Positions 21,875 to 33,394 of a DNA stretch of 64,000 nt are shown piece after piece. Within the stretch, counting starts at the first letter, position 1. Every line of letters starts with the position of its first letter. A program made the position numbers and the translations under genes. The notes under the pieces were generated by a model. The model saw nothing but the letters and a program-made list of their open reading frames with translations. It had not been told where the DNA came from and did not search any database. This DNA is from Artemia franciscana (lineage: Eukaryota > Arthropoda > Branchiopoda > Anostraca > Artemiidae): NCBI RefSeq assembly GCF_032884065.1, contig NC_088873.1, forward strand, positions 40,316,403-40,380,402, read 5' to 3'.

Positions 21875-23035
21875 ATCACGATTTGGACTGGATCTGGTCT
21901 CTTTGGTGGAGCTGGGGGGGAGGTGTAGTTCGGAAAAATTAAAAAAAATGATTTATTTGTAACTTACGAACGGGTGATAAGATCTTAATAAATTTTGATA
22001 CTTAGAAGGATCTTGTGCTTTAGAGCTTTATTTGTACATTGGGGGAGTTGGAGGGGGAAACCGGAAATCTTGGAAAACGTGAAAATTGAGGTATCTTTAT
22101 TTTACGAGTGGGTGATCGGATCTTAATGAAACTTGATTTATAGAAGGATCTCATGTCTCAGATGCTCCGTTTTCAATTCTAATCGGATCCGGGGACATAG
22201 GGAGTTGGAGGAGGGAAGCAAAAATCTTGGAAAATGCTTAGAGTGGAGAGATTGGGATGAAACTTGATGGGAAGAATAAGCACAAGTTATAGATATGTGA
22301 TTGACATAATTGGAATGGATCTGTTCTCTTTAGAGGAGCTTGGGTGTGTTGATTTGGAAAAATTAGAAAAATTGAGGTATTTTTAACTTAAGAACGGGTG
22401 ACCGGATCTTAATGAAATTTGATATTTAGAAGGAACTCATGTTTCAGAGCTCCTGTTTCAAATCCCGACCAGATCTGTTGATATTTGGGGAGTTAGAGGG
22501 GGAAACCGGAAATATTGGAAACACTTAGAGTGGAGAAATCGGGATGAAACTTGGTGGGTAGAATAAGCAAATGTCGTAGATACATGATTGACGTAACCCT
22601 ACTGAATCCGCTCTCTTTGAGGGAGCTGGGGGGTGGGGTTCAGTGCTTTGGCGGGTTTGGGGCTTCTGGATGTGCTAGGACGATGAAAATTGGCAGGCGT
22701 GTCAGGGAGCTGCACAAATTGACTTGATAAAGTCGTTCTCCCCGATCAGACCATCTGGGGGACTGAAGGGAGAGGAAAAATTAGAAAAAATTAGGTATTT
22801 ATAACTTACGAGTGGGTTATCAGATCTTAATGAATTTTGATATATAGAAGGACCTCGTGACTCAGAGCTCTTATTTTAAATCCCTGTCGGCATTAAGCCT
22901 CTGATTTTCCTTTTAAATCAATCTATTGGTCCTTAGAATTTTGCTAGAGCTCATACCATATAAGCTCTTGGCTCTTCCGGCCTTGTCACAAGTGCCATAT
23001 GAGCTCTTAGCTCTTGTTTTTACCAGGACTTGCTC
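21875..23035 (+). repeat. Repeat family C array, copy 1
   Basis: Tandem diverged units of about 280-300 bp. Recurrent words are ACTTACGAACGGGTGATCGG, CTTAATGAAATTTGATATTT, CTCAGAGCTC, GGGGGAGTTGGAGGGGGAAA, GCTTAGAGTGGAGAGATCGG and ATACGTGATTGACATAACCG. It closes with CTAGGACGATGAAAATTGGC and the motif TGCCATATGAGCTCTTAGCT. Non-coding. A longer copy with the same start and end is at 38641-40665. Confidence 0.78.
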
Positions 23036-23294
23036 CATTAATCTAGTTGTTCACTTTGAAAAAAACTTTAATCTTTTATAGTTATAAAGTATTAAGATCT
23101 CAAATATATCCGTTTTTGGTGTTCCAAATTAAATAAAAAATACCAATATTAATCAGTAACTTTCAACACTTACAGACTTTCTCAATAACACCCAGCACTA
23201 GGAATTCTTATTTGATTTTCTAACTATTAGTTCAATTGTTAGTTCTTTAAATCTAATCGTGGATGACACATGTCTTACGGTGGCAGCAAGAACA

Positions 23295-24470
23295 CAAAGT
23301 GTATCAAACAGTTCATAGTAACGAACTGTAGTAAGGAGAGACCCGGTTCAATAGTAACCAAAACTCTAAAAAATTGAATTTTGATACCAATAGCTACATA
23401 AAAAAAATCGCACTTTAATGCTGATTTTAAATATATAAGTTTCATCTAGTTTAGTCTTACCCATCAAAAGTTATGAGCCTAAGAAAATTTGCCTTATTTT
23501 AGAATATAGGGGAAAACACCCACTAAAAGTCGTAGAATCTTACCGAAAACCACACCATTACATTCAGCGTATCAGAGAACCCTACTGTTATTTATTATTA
23601 TTATATTTATTATTATTTTAATTCTACAAAAATGTGGAATTTTAAATTTTTTGCCAGAAGGCGGATCACGGATGCGTGTTTATTTGTTTTTCTTTCTTTT
23701 TTTTCCCAGGGATGCTCGTATCGACCCAGTGGTCCTAGAATGTTGCGAGGGGGCTCATTCTAACGGAAATGAAAAGTTCTAGTGCCCTTTTTAAGTGACC
23801 AAAAAAATGGAGGGCACCTTGGCCCCTCCCACGCCAATTGTTTTTCCGAAGTCACGGGTTCAAAATTCTGAGAAAACTATTTTATTCAGCTTAGTCTAAA
23901 AACCTTATAACTATGTCTTTGGGGACGACTTACTCCCCCACCGTCCCTGTGGGAGGGGCTACAAGTTACAAACTTTGATCAGTGCTTGTATATAGTAATG
24001 GTTATTGGGAAATGTACAGACGTTTTCAGAGGGATTTTTTGGTTGGAGTAGGGGTGTTGAGAAGAGGGAGATATGTTGGGGGAACTTTTTCATGGAGGAA
24101 TTTGTCATGGGAGAAGAAAATTTCCATGAAGGGAGCGCAGGATTTTCTAGCACTATTAAAAAAAAGACAATGAAAAAATAAATATGAAGAAGTTTTTTCA
24201 ACTGAAAGTAAGGAGCAGCATTAAAACTTAAAACGAACGGAAATTATTACGCATATGAGGGGTTCACCTTCTCCTAATACCTCGCTCTTTACGCTAAAGT
24301 ATTTTTAGTAATTTCATTGAAGTCTTTTCATTGAAGTAATTTCATTGCTCTTTAGTGAAAAGAGCGAGGTATTGAGGAGGTGGCAACCCCCCTTGCATAC
24401 AGAATATTTTTTTCGTTTTGAGTTTTAATGTTGCTCCTGTCTTTCAGTTGAAAAACTTGTTTTGCTTTTT
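23295..24470 (+). repeat. Repeat family A, body plus type I palindrome
   Basis: Starts with CAGTTCATAGTAACGAACTG at 23309-23328 and AGTAAGGAGAGACCCGG, then the body in forward order, and ends with a type I palindrome at 24201-24448 (AGTAAGGAGCAGCATTAAAA to TTTTAATGTTGCTCCTGTCT). No type II palindrome follows. Confidence 0.78.
24201..24448. repeat. Type I palindrome
   Basis: Left ACTGAAAGTAAGGAGCAGCA and CTCGCTCTTTACGCTAAAGT, right AAAAGAGCGAGGTATTGAGG and TTTAATGTTGCTCCTGTCTT. Arms about 100 bp with more mismatches than the type II examples. Confidence 0.75.
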
Positions 24471-25590
24471 GTTTACTTTCTGGTCGTTTTTCAAATAAAT
24501 TTAGCTCACCCTCCGAGAAGAATTTCTTCCCCTTACGCGAAACTCCTCTGTGGAAAGTTCCTCACTCCTAAAATATTCCAACCTCCTTGTGAAATTCCAT
24601 CCGGACAATTACCCTGTGAAGTTCCCTCTGGACAATTCTATCCTCGTTGAAAATCCCCCCTGTCTTAAAATTTCTTGAGGGCGATTCAGCCGGAAGAGTT
24701 CTCCTTAGCATACTTTTATTTGAAAAAGACCGTAGTTTCTAATCGTTTTCCCGATATTCCGGAAATCCCCCTTCCATGGAAATTATTCCAGGAAATCCAA
24801 ACACGCTGAAAATAGCCTCCGGATAATTCCCCAGAACATCCCCACATGTCAAATTGAGTTGGCAAAGAAAAATTAAGACAAATAAAAAGAATTTCGTATA
24901 GGAATTCTGTCAAATCTACCGAGTAAAAACATTTCCCATGAAAAGTTTACCCTCAGAAATTTCCCCGTATGGAAACCTACCCCAAGCACAGCCCCCCCCC
25001 CAATAAAAAAGGCCCGTATACTTCCCAATAACAAGTACTATAATGATAAGATAAGGATGTATTGCAAAAAGCCTTCAGGGCATAGCAACAGAAAATACAG
25101 CCTACAAACAAAGCTAATGAACAAAATACACGTTTAAATAGCCTATATAAAAAAATGTAAACAGAGGGCAACTTTTATAGCTTATATACTTCTTCCCGCG
25201 GGATGGGGGGACGGTTTATCTTACTCTGAAAGCAAAGTTATTGGATTTTTCAACAATACCGAACAAAATGACTATCTCAAAATTTTGATTGGAAAAACTC
25301 CGGGAAAAAGGGGGCATGTAAGGTGGTGCTACTTGCCCTCCAATCTCGTTGGTCACTTAAAGAGGACACTAGAACTTTTAGTTTTCGTTCGAATGCACCC
25401 TCTTTCGATCCTCTAGGATCAGATCTATTTCGATATGATCACACCTGGAAAAAAAGTGAATAAAGAAAGAAAAAAAAACTAAATTCCAGATTTTTATACA
25501 CATGAGCTTGAAACCTTTCCAGTAGGTCTCTCTGATACCCTGAATCTGATATTGGGATTTTCATCCAGATTCCTTGACTTTTAGGGGGTG
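24471..25590 (-). repeat. Diverged repeat family A body, reverse orientation
   Basis: The part 25240-25590 carries the reversed body words (ACTATCTCAAAATTTTGATT, GCCCTCCAATCTCGTTGGTC, CACTAGAACTTTTAG, GTAGGTCTCTCTGATACCCT). The part 24480-25000 has the looser CCATGGAAA/ATTCCCC texture seen at 6080-6180 and 27740-27830. Together with the preceding copy it forms a tail-to-tail inverted pair. Confidence 0.55.
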
Positions 25591-25850
25591 TTTCTCTCCT
25601 TTATTCATGCTGTAGGTACCAGGGACTTCTTGCTGTCCAGTTCTAAGCCGACTTAAGCACTTTGTGTAGATTTGAGAAGACGTGTTAGTCCCCGTCTTGT
25701 ACAGCTTCTGAGACCCTTCCTTTTCCTGAAGCCATAATAATTTCAATGATTCAAAAGATAAGAAAAGTGCAACAGAGAATGTTACAACGTTAAAAAAAGC
25801 TGTGGTATCAAAAATTTGACTGACGAATTCAGAAGCTTCGAACTGAAATT
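25591..25850. other. No gene recognised
   Basis: Short AT-rich stretch between a family A remnant and a LINE remnant. A 61-codon frame on the minus strand has no recognisable domain. Confidence 0.35.
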
Positions 25851-26515
25851 CCTAGGAGTTTTGCGAATTCATATCCCAGGGGTAGGAAACATGAAACTAC
25901 GTGATATAGAATTATTTACTCAGGCAAGATGGATGTGGTGCATAGACATAGATTAGGGTTCATGATGAATAAGGAAGCTGCAAAAAACCGGTAAAAAAGA
26001 TATGTGAACACCAGATTGGTGTATTTGTTTATAAGAGTTTATATCAGCTGTGCCCTTCATATTTTAGAAATTTTTATTTTGATCATGCCCATTACCATGA
26101 GTATGAGAAGAGAAATGCGAGTCTACTAGTCAGTGATATTGGAGAGTCGTCTAGAGGTGAGTTTTGTGTGCGAAAGTCGGGCGTGAAGGTGTGGGATAGT
26201 CTTCCGAAGAGAATCAGTGAGTCGGAGAGCCAGTTTTTGTTTAAACATAGATTGAAAAATTAGTTTTTTTTGAAAATTAGGTAAAGTTGGAATATCTCTC
26301 CCAGTATTTTAATAAATATTTACAGGTTATTATTATTAGTTGATAGGGGTGGGTTAGGGTGATGGGGGGGAGGGTGGAGATGTGTATTATTGTTGATAAT
26401 TTGTTTAATAAATGTCATGCGCTCCCGCACAGGACACGGTTGTGACCTTCATGGGAGAGTTGTATATGTTTTTTGGTAATTGAGTGTAAATAAAATGATT
26501 TGACTTGAATTGAAT
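25851..26515 (+). pseudogene. Non-LTR retrotransposon 3' end
   Basis: After broken frames the plus strand reads GVFVYKSLYQLCPSYFRNFY, DHAHYHEYEKRNASLL, then VRKSGVKVWDSLPKRISESE and FLFKHRLKN followed by a stop at 26263. That is the usual ending of CR1/jockey-type ORF2 (R-x-G-x-K-W-x-LP, FK--LK). About 250 bp of 3' UTR follow, ending with AAATAAAATGATTTGACTTG and a short ATTGAATGTAAAG tail. All catalytic domains are absent. Confidence 0.8.
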
Positions 26516-26559
26516 GTAAAGAAATATCTATTTTGTGAAGAAGAATTAGTGATAGTACT

Positions 26560-26830
26560 AAAGTATTAAAAAATAATAAGGCCCCATATGCCTATAGTAT
26601 GGTAGATGAGTTTTTCGATATGATGGCAGTGAAGTTAGAAATAATTACTAATAATTATGAATAGAATATTTTGAAAAATAGGAAGTACCTAGCAATTTTA
26701 GGAAACTCTAATTAAACCCCTTTATAAGAAAGGTGATAAGAGTGAGTGTGGTAATTATTGAGTCATTAGCTTGGTTTTTGTAGGAAGCAAATTACTTAAT
26801 ATGATGACACTTTTCAGAACTAAAAACGTT
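26560..26830 (+). pseudogene. Non-LTR retrotransposon RT fragment (fingers/block 1-2)
   Basis: The plus strand around 26700-26820 reads ETLIKPLYKKGDKSECGNY, a stop in place of the usual Arg/Lys codon, then ISLVFVGSKLLNMM. This matches the I-P-L-YKKGDK-EC-NYRGISL motif before the RT palm. It abuts the tail of the previous LINE but belongs to another lineage. Confidence 0.75.
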
Positions 26831-26869
26831 GCAGATAAAACTTCAATAGAAGAATTAAATAAAAAAAAC

Positions 26870-28560
26870 AAGTTTTTTTAACTGAAAGTAAGGAGCGACA
26901 TTAAAACTTAAAACGAACAGAAATTACTCCGTATATGAAAGGGGCTGTTACCTCTTCAACCCCTCGTTATTTACGCTAAAGTTCGACTCTTTCTTTCAGC
27001 TCTACTTTTTAAAACAGTAAAAAAAACTTTAGCGCAAAGAGCGGGGCGTTAAGGAGGTAACAGCCCCTTTCATGTACGGAGTAATTTCTGTTCGTTCTAA
27101 GTTTTAATGTCGCTCCTTACTTTCAGAAAAAAACTTTTTTTAGTTTAATTTCTGAACGTTTTTGAATTAATGCATGTTTCGACTTTGGCTCTCTGCACAT
27201 GAATAATTAAAAGGAAATTTGGAGATTAATTTATTTTTTTGGCTAAAAGGCTTTGTCATAGTTTTAATCGGACGATTTTGAGAAAAAAAGGAGCGGGGGA
27301 GTAAGCCTAGTTACCCTCCAATTTTTTGGTTACTTAAAAAGGCAAATAGAACTTTTAATTTTACGAACGTTTTTATTAGTAAAAATACACGTAACTTACG
27401 GACTAACTTACGTAACGAACTTCTAAATTCGTATGTTTTTCTTACGTATATGAGGGGGTTCGCCCCCTCGTCAATACCTCGCTCTTTACACTGAAGCTTA
27501 AATTTTGTCTCAATTCGTTAAGAATGACCCTGAATCACAAAGGCCGTAGAATAAATAGTTGAAATCAATAAGATTACTTTAGCGTAAAGAGTGAAGTATT
27601 AGGAGGAGGTGAACCCCATTATGTGCGTAATAATTTCTGTTCGTTTCAGATTTTAATGCTGCTCCTTCAGTTGGAAAAATTTTTCAAATTTATTATTTCA
27701 TTGCTCTTAAAAAAATGCTAAAAAAATTAATGCGCCCCTTTTATGGAAATTCTCTTCCCCCATGACAAATTCCTCCATGGAAAATTTCCCCTGTGTAACC
27801 CCCTTCCCTCAACCCATCCCCCAACCAGAAAAATCCCCCTGAAAGCGTCTGTACACTTCCCAATAACCATTACTATGTGTAAACACTGGTCAAAGTTTGT
27901 AACTTGCAGCCCCTCCCACGGGGACTGTGGAGGAGTAAGTCGTCCCCAAAGACAAAGTTATTAGGTTTTTCGACTATGGTGAATAAAATGGCTATCTCAG
28001 AATTTTGATCCGGTGACTTTTGGAAAAAATGAGCGTGGGAGGGGGCCTAAGTGCCCTCCAATTTTTTGGGTCGCTTAAAAAGGGCACTAGAAATTTTAAT
28101 TTCCGTTAGAATGAGCCCTCACACGACATTTTAGGACCACTGGGTCGATAAGATCATCCCTGGGGAAAAAAACACACACACACAAAAAAAAAAAAAAAAA
28201 TAAATAAACACGCATCCGTGATCTGCCTTGTGGCAAAAAATGCAAATTCCACCTTTTTGTAGATAGGAGCTTGAAACTTCTATTGTAGGGTTCTCTGATA
28301 CGCTGAATTTGATGGTGTCATTTTCGTTAAGATTCTATGACTTTTAAGGGGTGTTTCCCCCTGTTTTCTAAAATAAGGCAAATTTTCTCAGGCTCGTAAC
28401 TTTTGATGGGTAAGTCTAAACTTAATGAAACTTATATATTTAAAATTAGCATGAAAATGCAATTCTTTTGATGCAACTATTGTTATAAAAATTATGTTTT
28501 TAGAGTTTTGGTTACTATTGAGCCGGGTCGCTCCTTACTACAGTTCGTTACCACGAGCTG
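26870..28560 (-). repeat. Repeat family A, full-length copy, reverse orientation
   Basis: The best reverse copy. Type II palindrome at 26881-27126 (arms of about 100 bp), spacer with TTTTTGAATTAATGCATGTT and GGCTAAAAGG, type I palindrome at about 27437-27672, then body to the end motif CAGTTCGTTACCACGAGCTG at 28541-28560. The order mirrors 43676-45369 exactly. No coding capacity is seen, so it would be non-autonomous if mobile. Confidence 0.82.
26881..27126. repeat. 246-bp near-perfect palindrome (type II)
   Basis: Same palindrome as at 45114-45360: left ACTGAAAGTAAGGAGCGACA, right GTCGCTCCTTACTTTCAG, core CTTTAGCGCAAAGAGCGGGG. The inner spacer differs more than the arms. Confidence 0.88.
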
Positions 28561-28570
28561 TTTGATACTG

Positions 28571-28900
28571 TGGTTTTAGGAAGGAGACAGGATACAATGA
28601 ACAAATTTTCCCTCTAAGTATCCTAGTTATCAAACCCATTAAGTCTTCAGTTTTATAGATTAAGGGCATGCGTCTAATTCAGATGATAGAATATTTTTTA
28701 GCAAAGGTCCTATCTTTGTATGGCACACCAGATAATACACAAAAGTGATTACTACTGTGTATGAGAGTAACGTTGCTGCAGTAAAGATAGGAAATGAGGG
28801 CTAGTAGCTGATTTCACAGGGAATAAGTAGAGTCTAGTGATTTAGATCAACTTAAGATTCCTAGAAAGTTTCACCTTAATGTCCTTGGCCTCTTTGGAGA
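28571..28900. other. No gene recognised
   Basis: AT-rich intron sequence with no distinct structure. Confidence 0.35.
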
Positions 28901-29240
28901 CCCAGAAGCAAACATGCACCATTTTATTAATAATCAAAAGCTACATGTAAACAATTGGCAACTTATATAATCTACGGCCCTCTCCCAGGGGCTGTGGGGG
29001 GTTATGTCATACTATAGGCTTAGGTGTTAGGTCTTTAAGCTATTTTGAGCAAAATGGTTGTCTCAAAATTGTTGTAGGATATCTTTGGGGAGGAGGGCGA
29101 CCGAAAAGGACATCGGAGGGGGCTGGTGCCCTCCAAACACTTTGAATCTTAAAGACGGCACCAAAACTTTCAATTTCTAATCGAATATTTCCCTCTGACG
29201 TTTTTTACAACCACTCCATTTATACAAAGTGGTCTGGAAA
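28901..29240 (-). repeat. Single family B unit
   Basis: Contains CCCTCTCCCAGGGGCTGTGG, AAAATGGTTGTCTCAAAATT, GGTGCCCTCCAAACACTTTG and CACCAAAACTTTCAATTTC, the order of the family B monomers at 41-43.5 kb. Confidence 0.65.
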
Positions 29241-29397
29241 AAAAAATAATAGATAGATAGATAGATAGATAGATAGTTTATTTTAGCCCACCATCAGAAC
29301 AACAACGTGGTGGAGTATAAAGAAAAAAAAATAAAAAGAAAAAGGCGAAAAACAATACTTCAAGATTAAACGATTAGATTGCATTCACTATATACAT

Positions 29398-32088
29398 TCA
29401 TAGCTCATATATGACGCGCAACGGCAGGAAATCATAAAGGTGCTTAAGAGCACCTTTTCTAGCATTATTTTCCTGTTCTGCCACAGCTTCACGGGGATCT
29501 GGAATTTGATACTTATTCAAAAGAAATGAGTTTCTCTCGAATAGCGGTATGCGTATCAAAAACTTCAAATATCTACAAAACGCGGACCTAACTTTTAGTC
29601 TCTCTGTTTCTGTGAACCATTCCCAAAGCGGGGAAAGCTAAAGGACATGTGGTAATGCCACTGCTCTGTACGTCCTCGCTAAAATTTGCCGATTGTAAGA
29701 ATACTTCAGCGGGGCTAGTTTAGCATAGCTCACTCGCAGGCTAGACACAAGGGTATCAAGGCAAAGAGTTCTTGTAGTTTTCTTATCTCGGCCGTACCGA
29801 AGACCTAAATATTTGAGTGAAGAAGACGGTGCAATAATAGCACCATCTACGGATACAGTTGGTGCTGGTGCCTCTTGTTTTGCAGAGCTGAAAACCAGAA
29901 ATTCAGTTTTCTGGCCATTAACTTGTAGACCAATAGCGCTATAACCAGATACAAGCTCATCTAAATTATCCTGCAGTACTCTCAATGAGAAACTCAACAT
30001 AAGTAAATCATCAGCATAGCTTATTAAACTCAAATCACAAGTATCAAATCTTAGCCCGTCAGAAATTTGTTTTGTAACCTTAGAAGTCAACGTGTTAAAT
30101 AATATTGGACTTAAGACGGAACCTTGTCGAAGTCCTCTCTTTAGTTTAACTGGCTCACTGAGTTTTTCAAGCCCAAGTTTCACTCTTATATAGCTATTAG
30201 AGTACCAAAATGATAACATAGCTACTATATGGGCGTTCACACCGGCATCTAGCAAGGTGTGGAACACAGCAGACTGGATTACTGAATCAAATGCAGCGGA
30301 AATGTCAACACTACATATATGTACGGATAACGAAAGCACAAGCACAGCTGATATGTACGGATAACGAAAGCACAGCTGAGATGCTTTCGAAACCCAAACT
30401 GCCTGTAGTCTATCACACACTTCGATATAACTTCGCGAAGGACCAATTTTTCCAGCACCTTGCTCAATGTACTTGAGACAGTAATCGGCCTGTAGCCTCC
30501 ACACTCATTTGCGTTTTTTCCTTTCTTCAGGATGTTTGTAACGACTCCGGTACAAAACGATTTGGGGACGGTGGCACTATCTATACACATCTGAAAAAGT
30601 AGTTGCATATGCTGGATCAAAAGCGGTGAACCATTGCGCAGACGATTACTACTGACACCGTCAAGACCTGGAGCCCTGTTAACCTTTAACTGGCGAACAG
30701 CCCTCAAAACATCATTCACGGATATAAAAAAATAATTTCTCTTTTTCAGCAGTAGATCAAGACGCGATTTAAGCGATTCATCATATTCCTTTTCCAAGGG
30801 AGTATCTTTAGACCCGAAGACCTTCGAATAATGTCTTAACCACTGTTCCCCAGGTATCATGGCACATGGCTTGGACTGCACTTTACTACTTTTGAATTTT
30901 TTCCACATTTTTTGTGGGTCACGGATAGCCTCTTCCGAAGCAGTTTCTGCTTCCTTCACTTTCAGCTCATCCACACATGCTTTGTATTCTCTTTTTGTTT
31001 TACGAAAGAGATTGAAGACAGTGCCAGTCCTCGGCTTGCCGGAGTCGCGCCACACAGAATACCACATCTTAGACCTCCATTTGGCATGCTTCACGTAAGG
31101 ATGGTCACTCCATCCTCTTTTCCTTGTACCTTTCCTAATAATTGCACTAGGTACGGCTGCAGACTCAGCAAGTTTTAGCGCGTGAGTAATTTCAGCGCAG
31201 TATGTATTGAGTGCAATCTTGTGATCGCCCCATGGACAAGCAGCTGGAACGGGACTTTTATTTTGTCCAAAATTTCGTCACACATCGACTGGTACAGACT
31301 GAGGTTAATCTTTTTCCACTCGCGTCTTTCTGTATAATCTGGCCTTTTTGATTTCACATCGTGACTAAAAGGAACATTAAACTTAAGACCAAGATGATCA
31401 CTTGCGGTATGTTCTGAATACACATTACAGGCGAGGGAATAGAAAAGTTAGAAAAGAGGTGATCAATATTACTTGTGCTTCCTGGATTATGAATGAACGT
31501 AAAGTTTTGATCTTTAATATATGGAGAACAGTCACTCGGAGAACATGCCATAAGAACGTCCTGTAACTTTTCTTTCGAGAAGGGGTCACACTGGAAGTCA
31601 CCGCAGACTAAAAAACGCGAGCTTCCCAGCCTACGGAGTAGCCTTCCAATTTGACCGCAAGCCTCGGCATACCGTTTTTCAATATGATCCGTGTTCATGT
31701 TAGTTGGTTGGTATACATTGATTAGCGTGAAAGCACTTGGGCCTGGGAACTCGACTGCTATATAGAAATCGCACGACTCATGTTTACGACAGTCTATGCT
31801 CTCGTCAACAAATATTGCAAGTCCACCACTAGGTCGGCCCCTGACGCTAGAGCGCTTAACCTCATGAATGTGCACGGATTTATTAGTAACCGACTGAAAG
31901 AGCCCAAGGTTATCGGTAGTTAACAAGTGTTCTTGGACGCAAACAATATTATATGTGAGGCACAAGTTCTTGATGTAGTCCGATTTGGCAGCATTATGGC
32001 CGTAAACATTGCGGCAAAATATAGACAGTTCATTCATTTTCTTGTTTGAGGAGAAACTTTCTGCATTGCTCGTCGGACTGCTGGGCAC
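29398..32088 (-). pseudogene. LINE ORF2: APE-type endonuclease and reverse transcriptase
   Basis: ORF2 nicks the target and primes reverse transcription. The endonuclease (32088 to about 31380) shows LSIFCRNVYGHNAAKSDYI, VCVQEHLL (catalytic Glu), FTLINVYQP, FLVCGDFQCDPFS and, after a frame change, ASDHLGLKF (SDH motif). RT blocks include LKVNRAPGLDGVSSNRL, CGGYRPITVSSTLSKVLEKL, VDISAAFDSVIQSAVFH, RGLRQGSVLSPILF and LSLISYADDLLMLSF (intact Y-A-D-D), then GLQVNGQKTEFLVF and LKYLGLRYG. The C-terminal tail ends RVIYEL. Breaks: frame changes near 31425 and 31240, and a small tandem duplication at 30313-30380 that shifts the frame just before block A. Confidence 0.9.
30313..30382. repeat. Short tandem duplication inside LINE RT
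   Basis: ATATGTACGGATAACGAAAG plus CACAGCTGA occur twice with about 33-bp spacing. The duplication lies just before the block A codons and explains the local change of frame. Confidence 0.75.
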
Positions 32089-32525
32089 TGTAGACTAAAG
32101 CTAGGATGGCTATTATTAGTATCAGGGCACAAAACGCATTTCACTGTTTGAGAGTCGCAAGAGCTTTCTCTACTGTTCTCGTGGGGTCCAGCACATCTGG
32201 AGCATCGCATGCTATTGGTACAATCTTTAGCAAGAGGATCAAATGACTGACACTTGAAGCATCGCTTGGGAATTTGTCTGAATGGGAGGACTTTGATGTG
32301 AGTATAATCAATGAATAACCCATATTTGACTGCTGCATTTGGGGAGTCAGCGTCACTAAAGGTAAGTTTGATTGTCTCAGATTGACCATATCGCTTGGCA
32401 CTGACTAATTTGGAGTTAACAGAGAGCATATCATCATCTGTTGTGGCAAGGGGCACAAACTTGGCGATCGCGAAGAACTTTTCCTCACAAAAAGAAGCAC
32501 TTATATCATAATGCATTGAAGTCAC
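32034..32525 (-). pseudogene. LINE ORF1 (gag-like) C-terminal part
   Basis: ORF1 proteins of such elements bind the element RNA. The 163-codon stretch has a basic region followed by Cys/His clusters: RCFKCQSFDPLAKDC (a CCHC knuckle with Pro at the His position), RCSRCAGPHENSRESSC and CVLCPDTNNSHPSFSLQC. It ends MQKVSPQTRK, overlapping the start of ORF2 by about 55 bases. The amino-terminal part is missing because the element is truncated; the first ATG at 32525 is probably internal. Confidence 0.75.
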
Positions 32526-32530
32526 ATCTC

Positions 32531-32847
32531 ACAGTAGTATAATGTAACATTAGCACATTGCACATTAGCACTTAAGCAGTGATAATGTGCTGCATATTCA
32601 CAGAGGACTGGCAATAATTTATTACTTACATAAGCAAAACATCTCTATAGACAGAGTGCCAGTTAAAATTAAGGGATGATTTGATTTTTATCTAATCATA
32701 TTTGCTTTTTATAATATTATTTAATAAAGAACTAGGCACACTTTGCGTTTTGAGATAGAAGTGTTCAAAAACTTATGTTTCTTTCCTCCACCAAATTGAA
32801 AAAAATCTGATATTTCTGTATTACAGATACCAAACAGTATTCAAGTC
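32531..32847. other. Gephyrin intron, nothing recognised
   Basis: AT-rich intron end with small repeats of TTAGCACATT near 32550. No other structure. Confidence 0.35.
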
Positions 32848-32875
32848 GATTTGTCGACTTCAGAGTCGACAAATC
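32848..32875. repeat. Perfect 12-bp-arm hairpin upstream of gephyrin exon
   Basis: GATTTGTCGACT, loop TCAG, AGTCGACAAATC. It lies 52 bases before the acceptor AG of the 32928 exon and next to a (TA)n tract at 32890-32912. Confidence 0.75.
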
Positions 32876-32927
32876 ACATGGTGCAACCATATATATATAT
32901 ATATATATATATTTATTTTTCTTCTAG

Positions 32928-33115
32928 GAAACACTGAAAAGGTTATGCGACACTGATAAAATGGACCTAATTGTTACGTCTGGGGGAACTGGTTTTTCTC
33001 CAAGGGATGTTACGCCAGAAGCTACGAAGATGATAATAGAAAAGGAAGCACCCGGTTTGGTTTTGGCAATGCTTAAAGGAAGTCTTGAAGTAACACCAAC
33101 GGCTATGCTCTCAAG
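32928..33115 (+). CDS. GPHN: Gephyrin/cinnamon exon: catalytic half of the G domain
   Basis: Acceptor TAG at 32925-32927 follows a short polypyrimidine tract; donor GT at 33116. The exon opens in phase 0 and encodes [20 protein letters not shown], then [32 protein letters not shown], and ends TPTAMLSR with the Arg codon split after two bases. [14 protein letters not shown] is the strongest family signature of MogA/gephyrin-G, which adenylates molybdopterin. The [11 protein letters not shown] join to the 36887 exon agrees with gephyrins. The last 24 bases and the donor are repeated 91 bases downstream (see the separate entry). Confidence 0.95.
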
Positions 33116-33272
33116 GTATTGTTTTTATGATGAATTAAAAAAAAAAAAAAATCACGAAAAACTTCATGTGTTTAGTAAAAAAAACACCAACGGCTATGCT
33201 CTCAAGGTATTGTTTTTATGATGAATTAAAAAAAAAAAATCACGAAAAACTTTTCCATGTGTTTAGTACAAA
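33092..33272 (+). repeat. 91-bp tandem duplication covering the exon end and splice donor
   Basis: Copy 1 begins at 33092 (AACACCAACGGCTATGCTCT) and contains the last 24 coding bases, the donor AAG-GTATTG at 33116 and the start of the intron. Copy 2 begins at 33183 with the same bases and a second identical donor at 33207. The copies differ mainly in A-tract length and a few bases near the end. Use of donor 2 would add 91 bases, which shifts the frame, so only donor 1 keeps the protein intact. Confidence 0.9.
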
Positions 33273-33394
33273 AATTGAAATGAGTCAAACTTTCGGGGAA
33301 GGGTCTCAACCGGACCTTAAATATTTGACTTGGGAGAGGGCTGAGGTCAATCGAAGCTATATATGTATCTTGGTTATTAAATTGCTGTTTATCA

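Larger units (their letters stand above)
29245..32530 (-). mobile_element. Non-LTR retrotransposon (LINE), 3.3 kb, 5'-truncated
   Basis: The most complete mobile element of the window. On the minus strand it has an ORF1 with Cys/His clusters, ORF2 with APE endonuclease and RT, a stop TGA at 29398-29400, a 120-bp 3' UTR and a (CTAT)n tail at about 29250-29276. Microsatellite tails of this kind are typical of several LINE clades. ORF2 needs at least three frame changes (near 31425, 31240 and 30300), so it is inactive. The 5' end near 32530 falls inside ORF1. It lies antisense within the first gephyrin intron. Confidence 0.88.
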
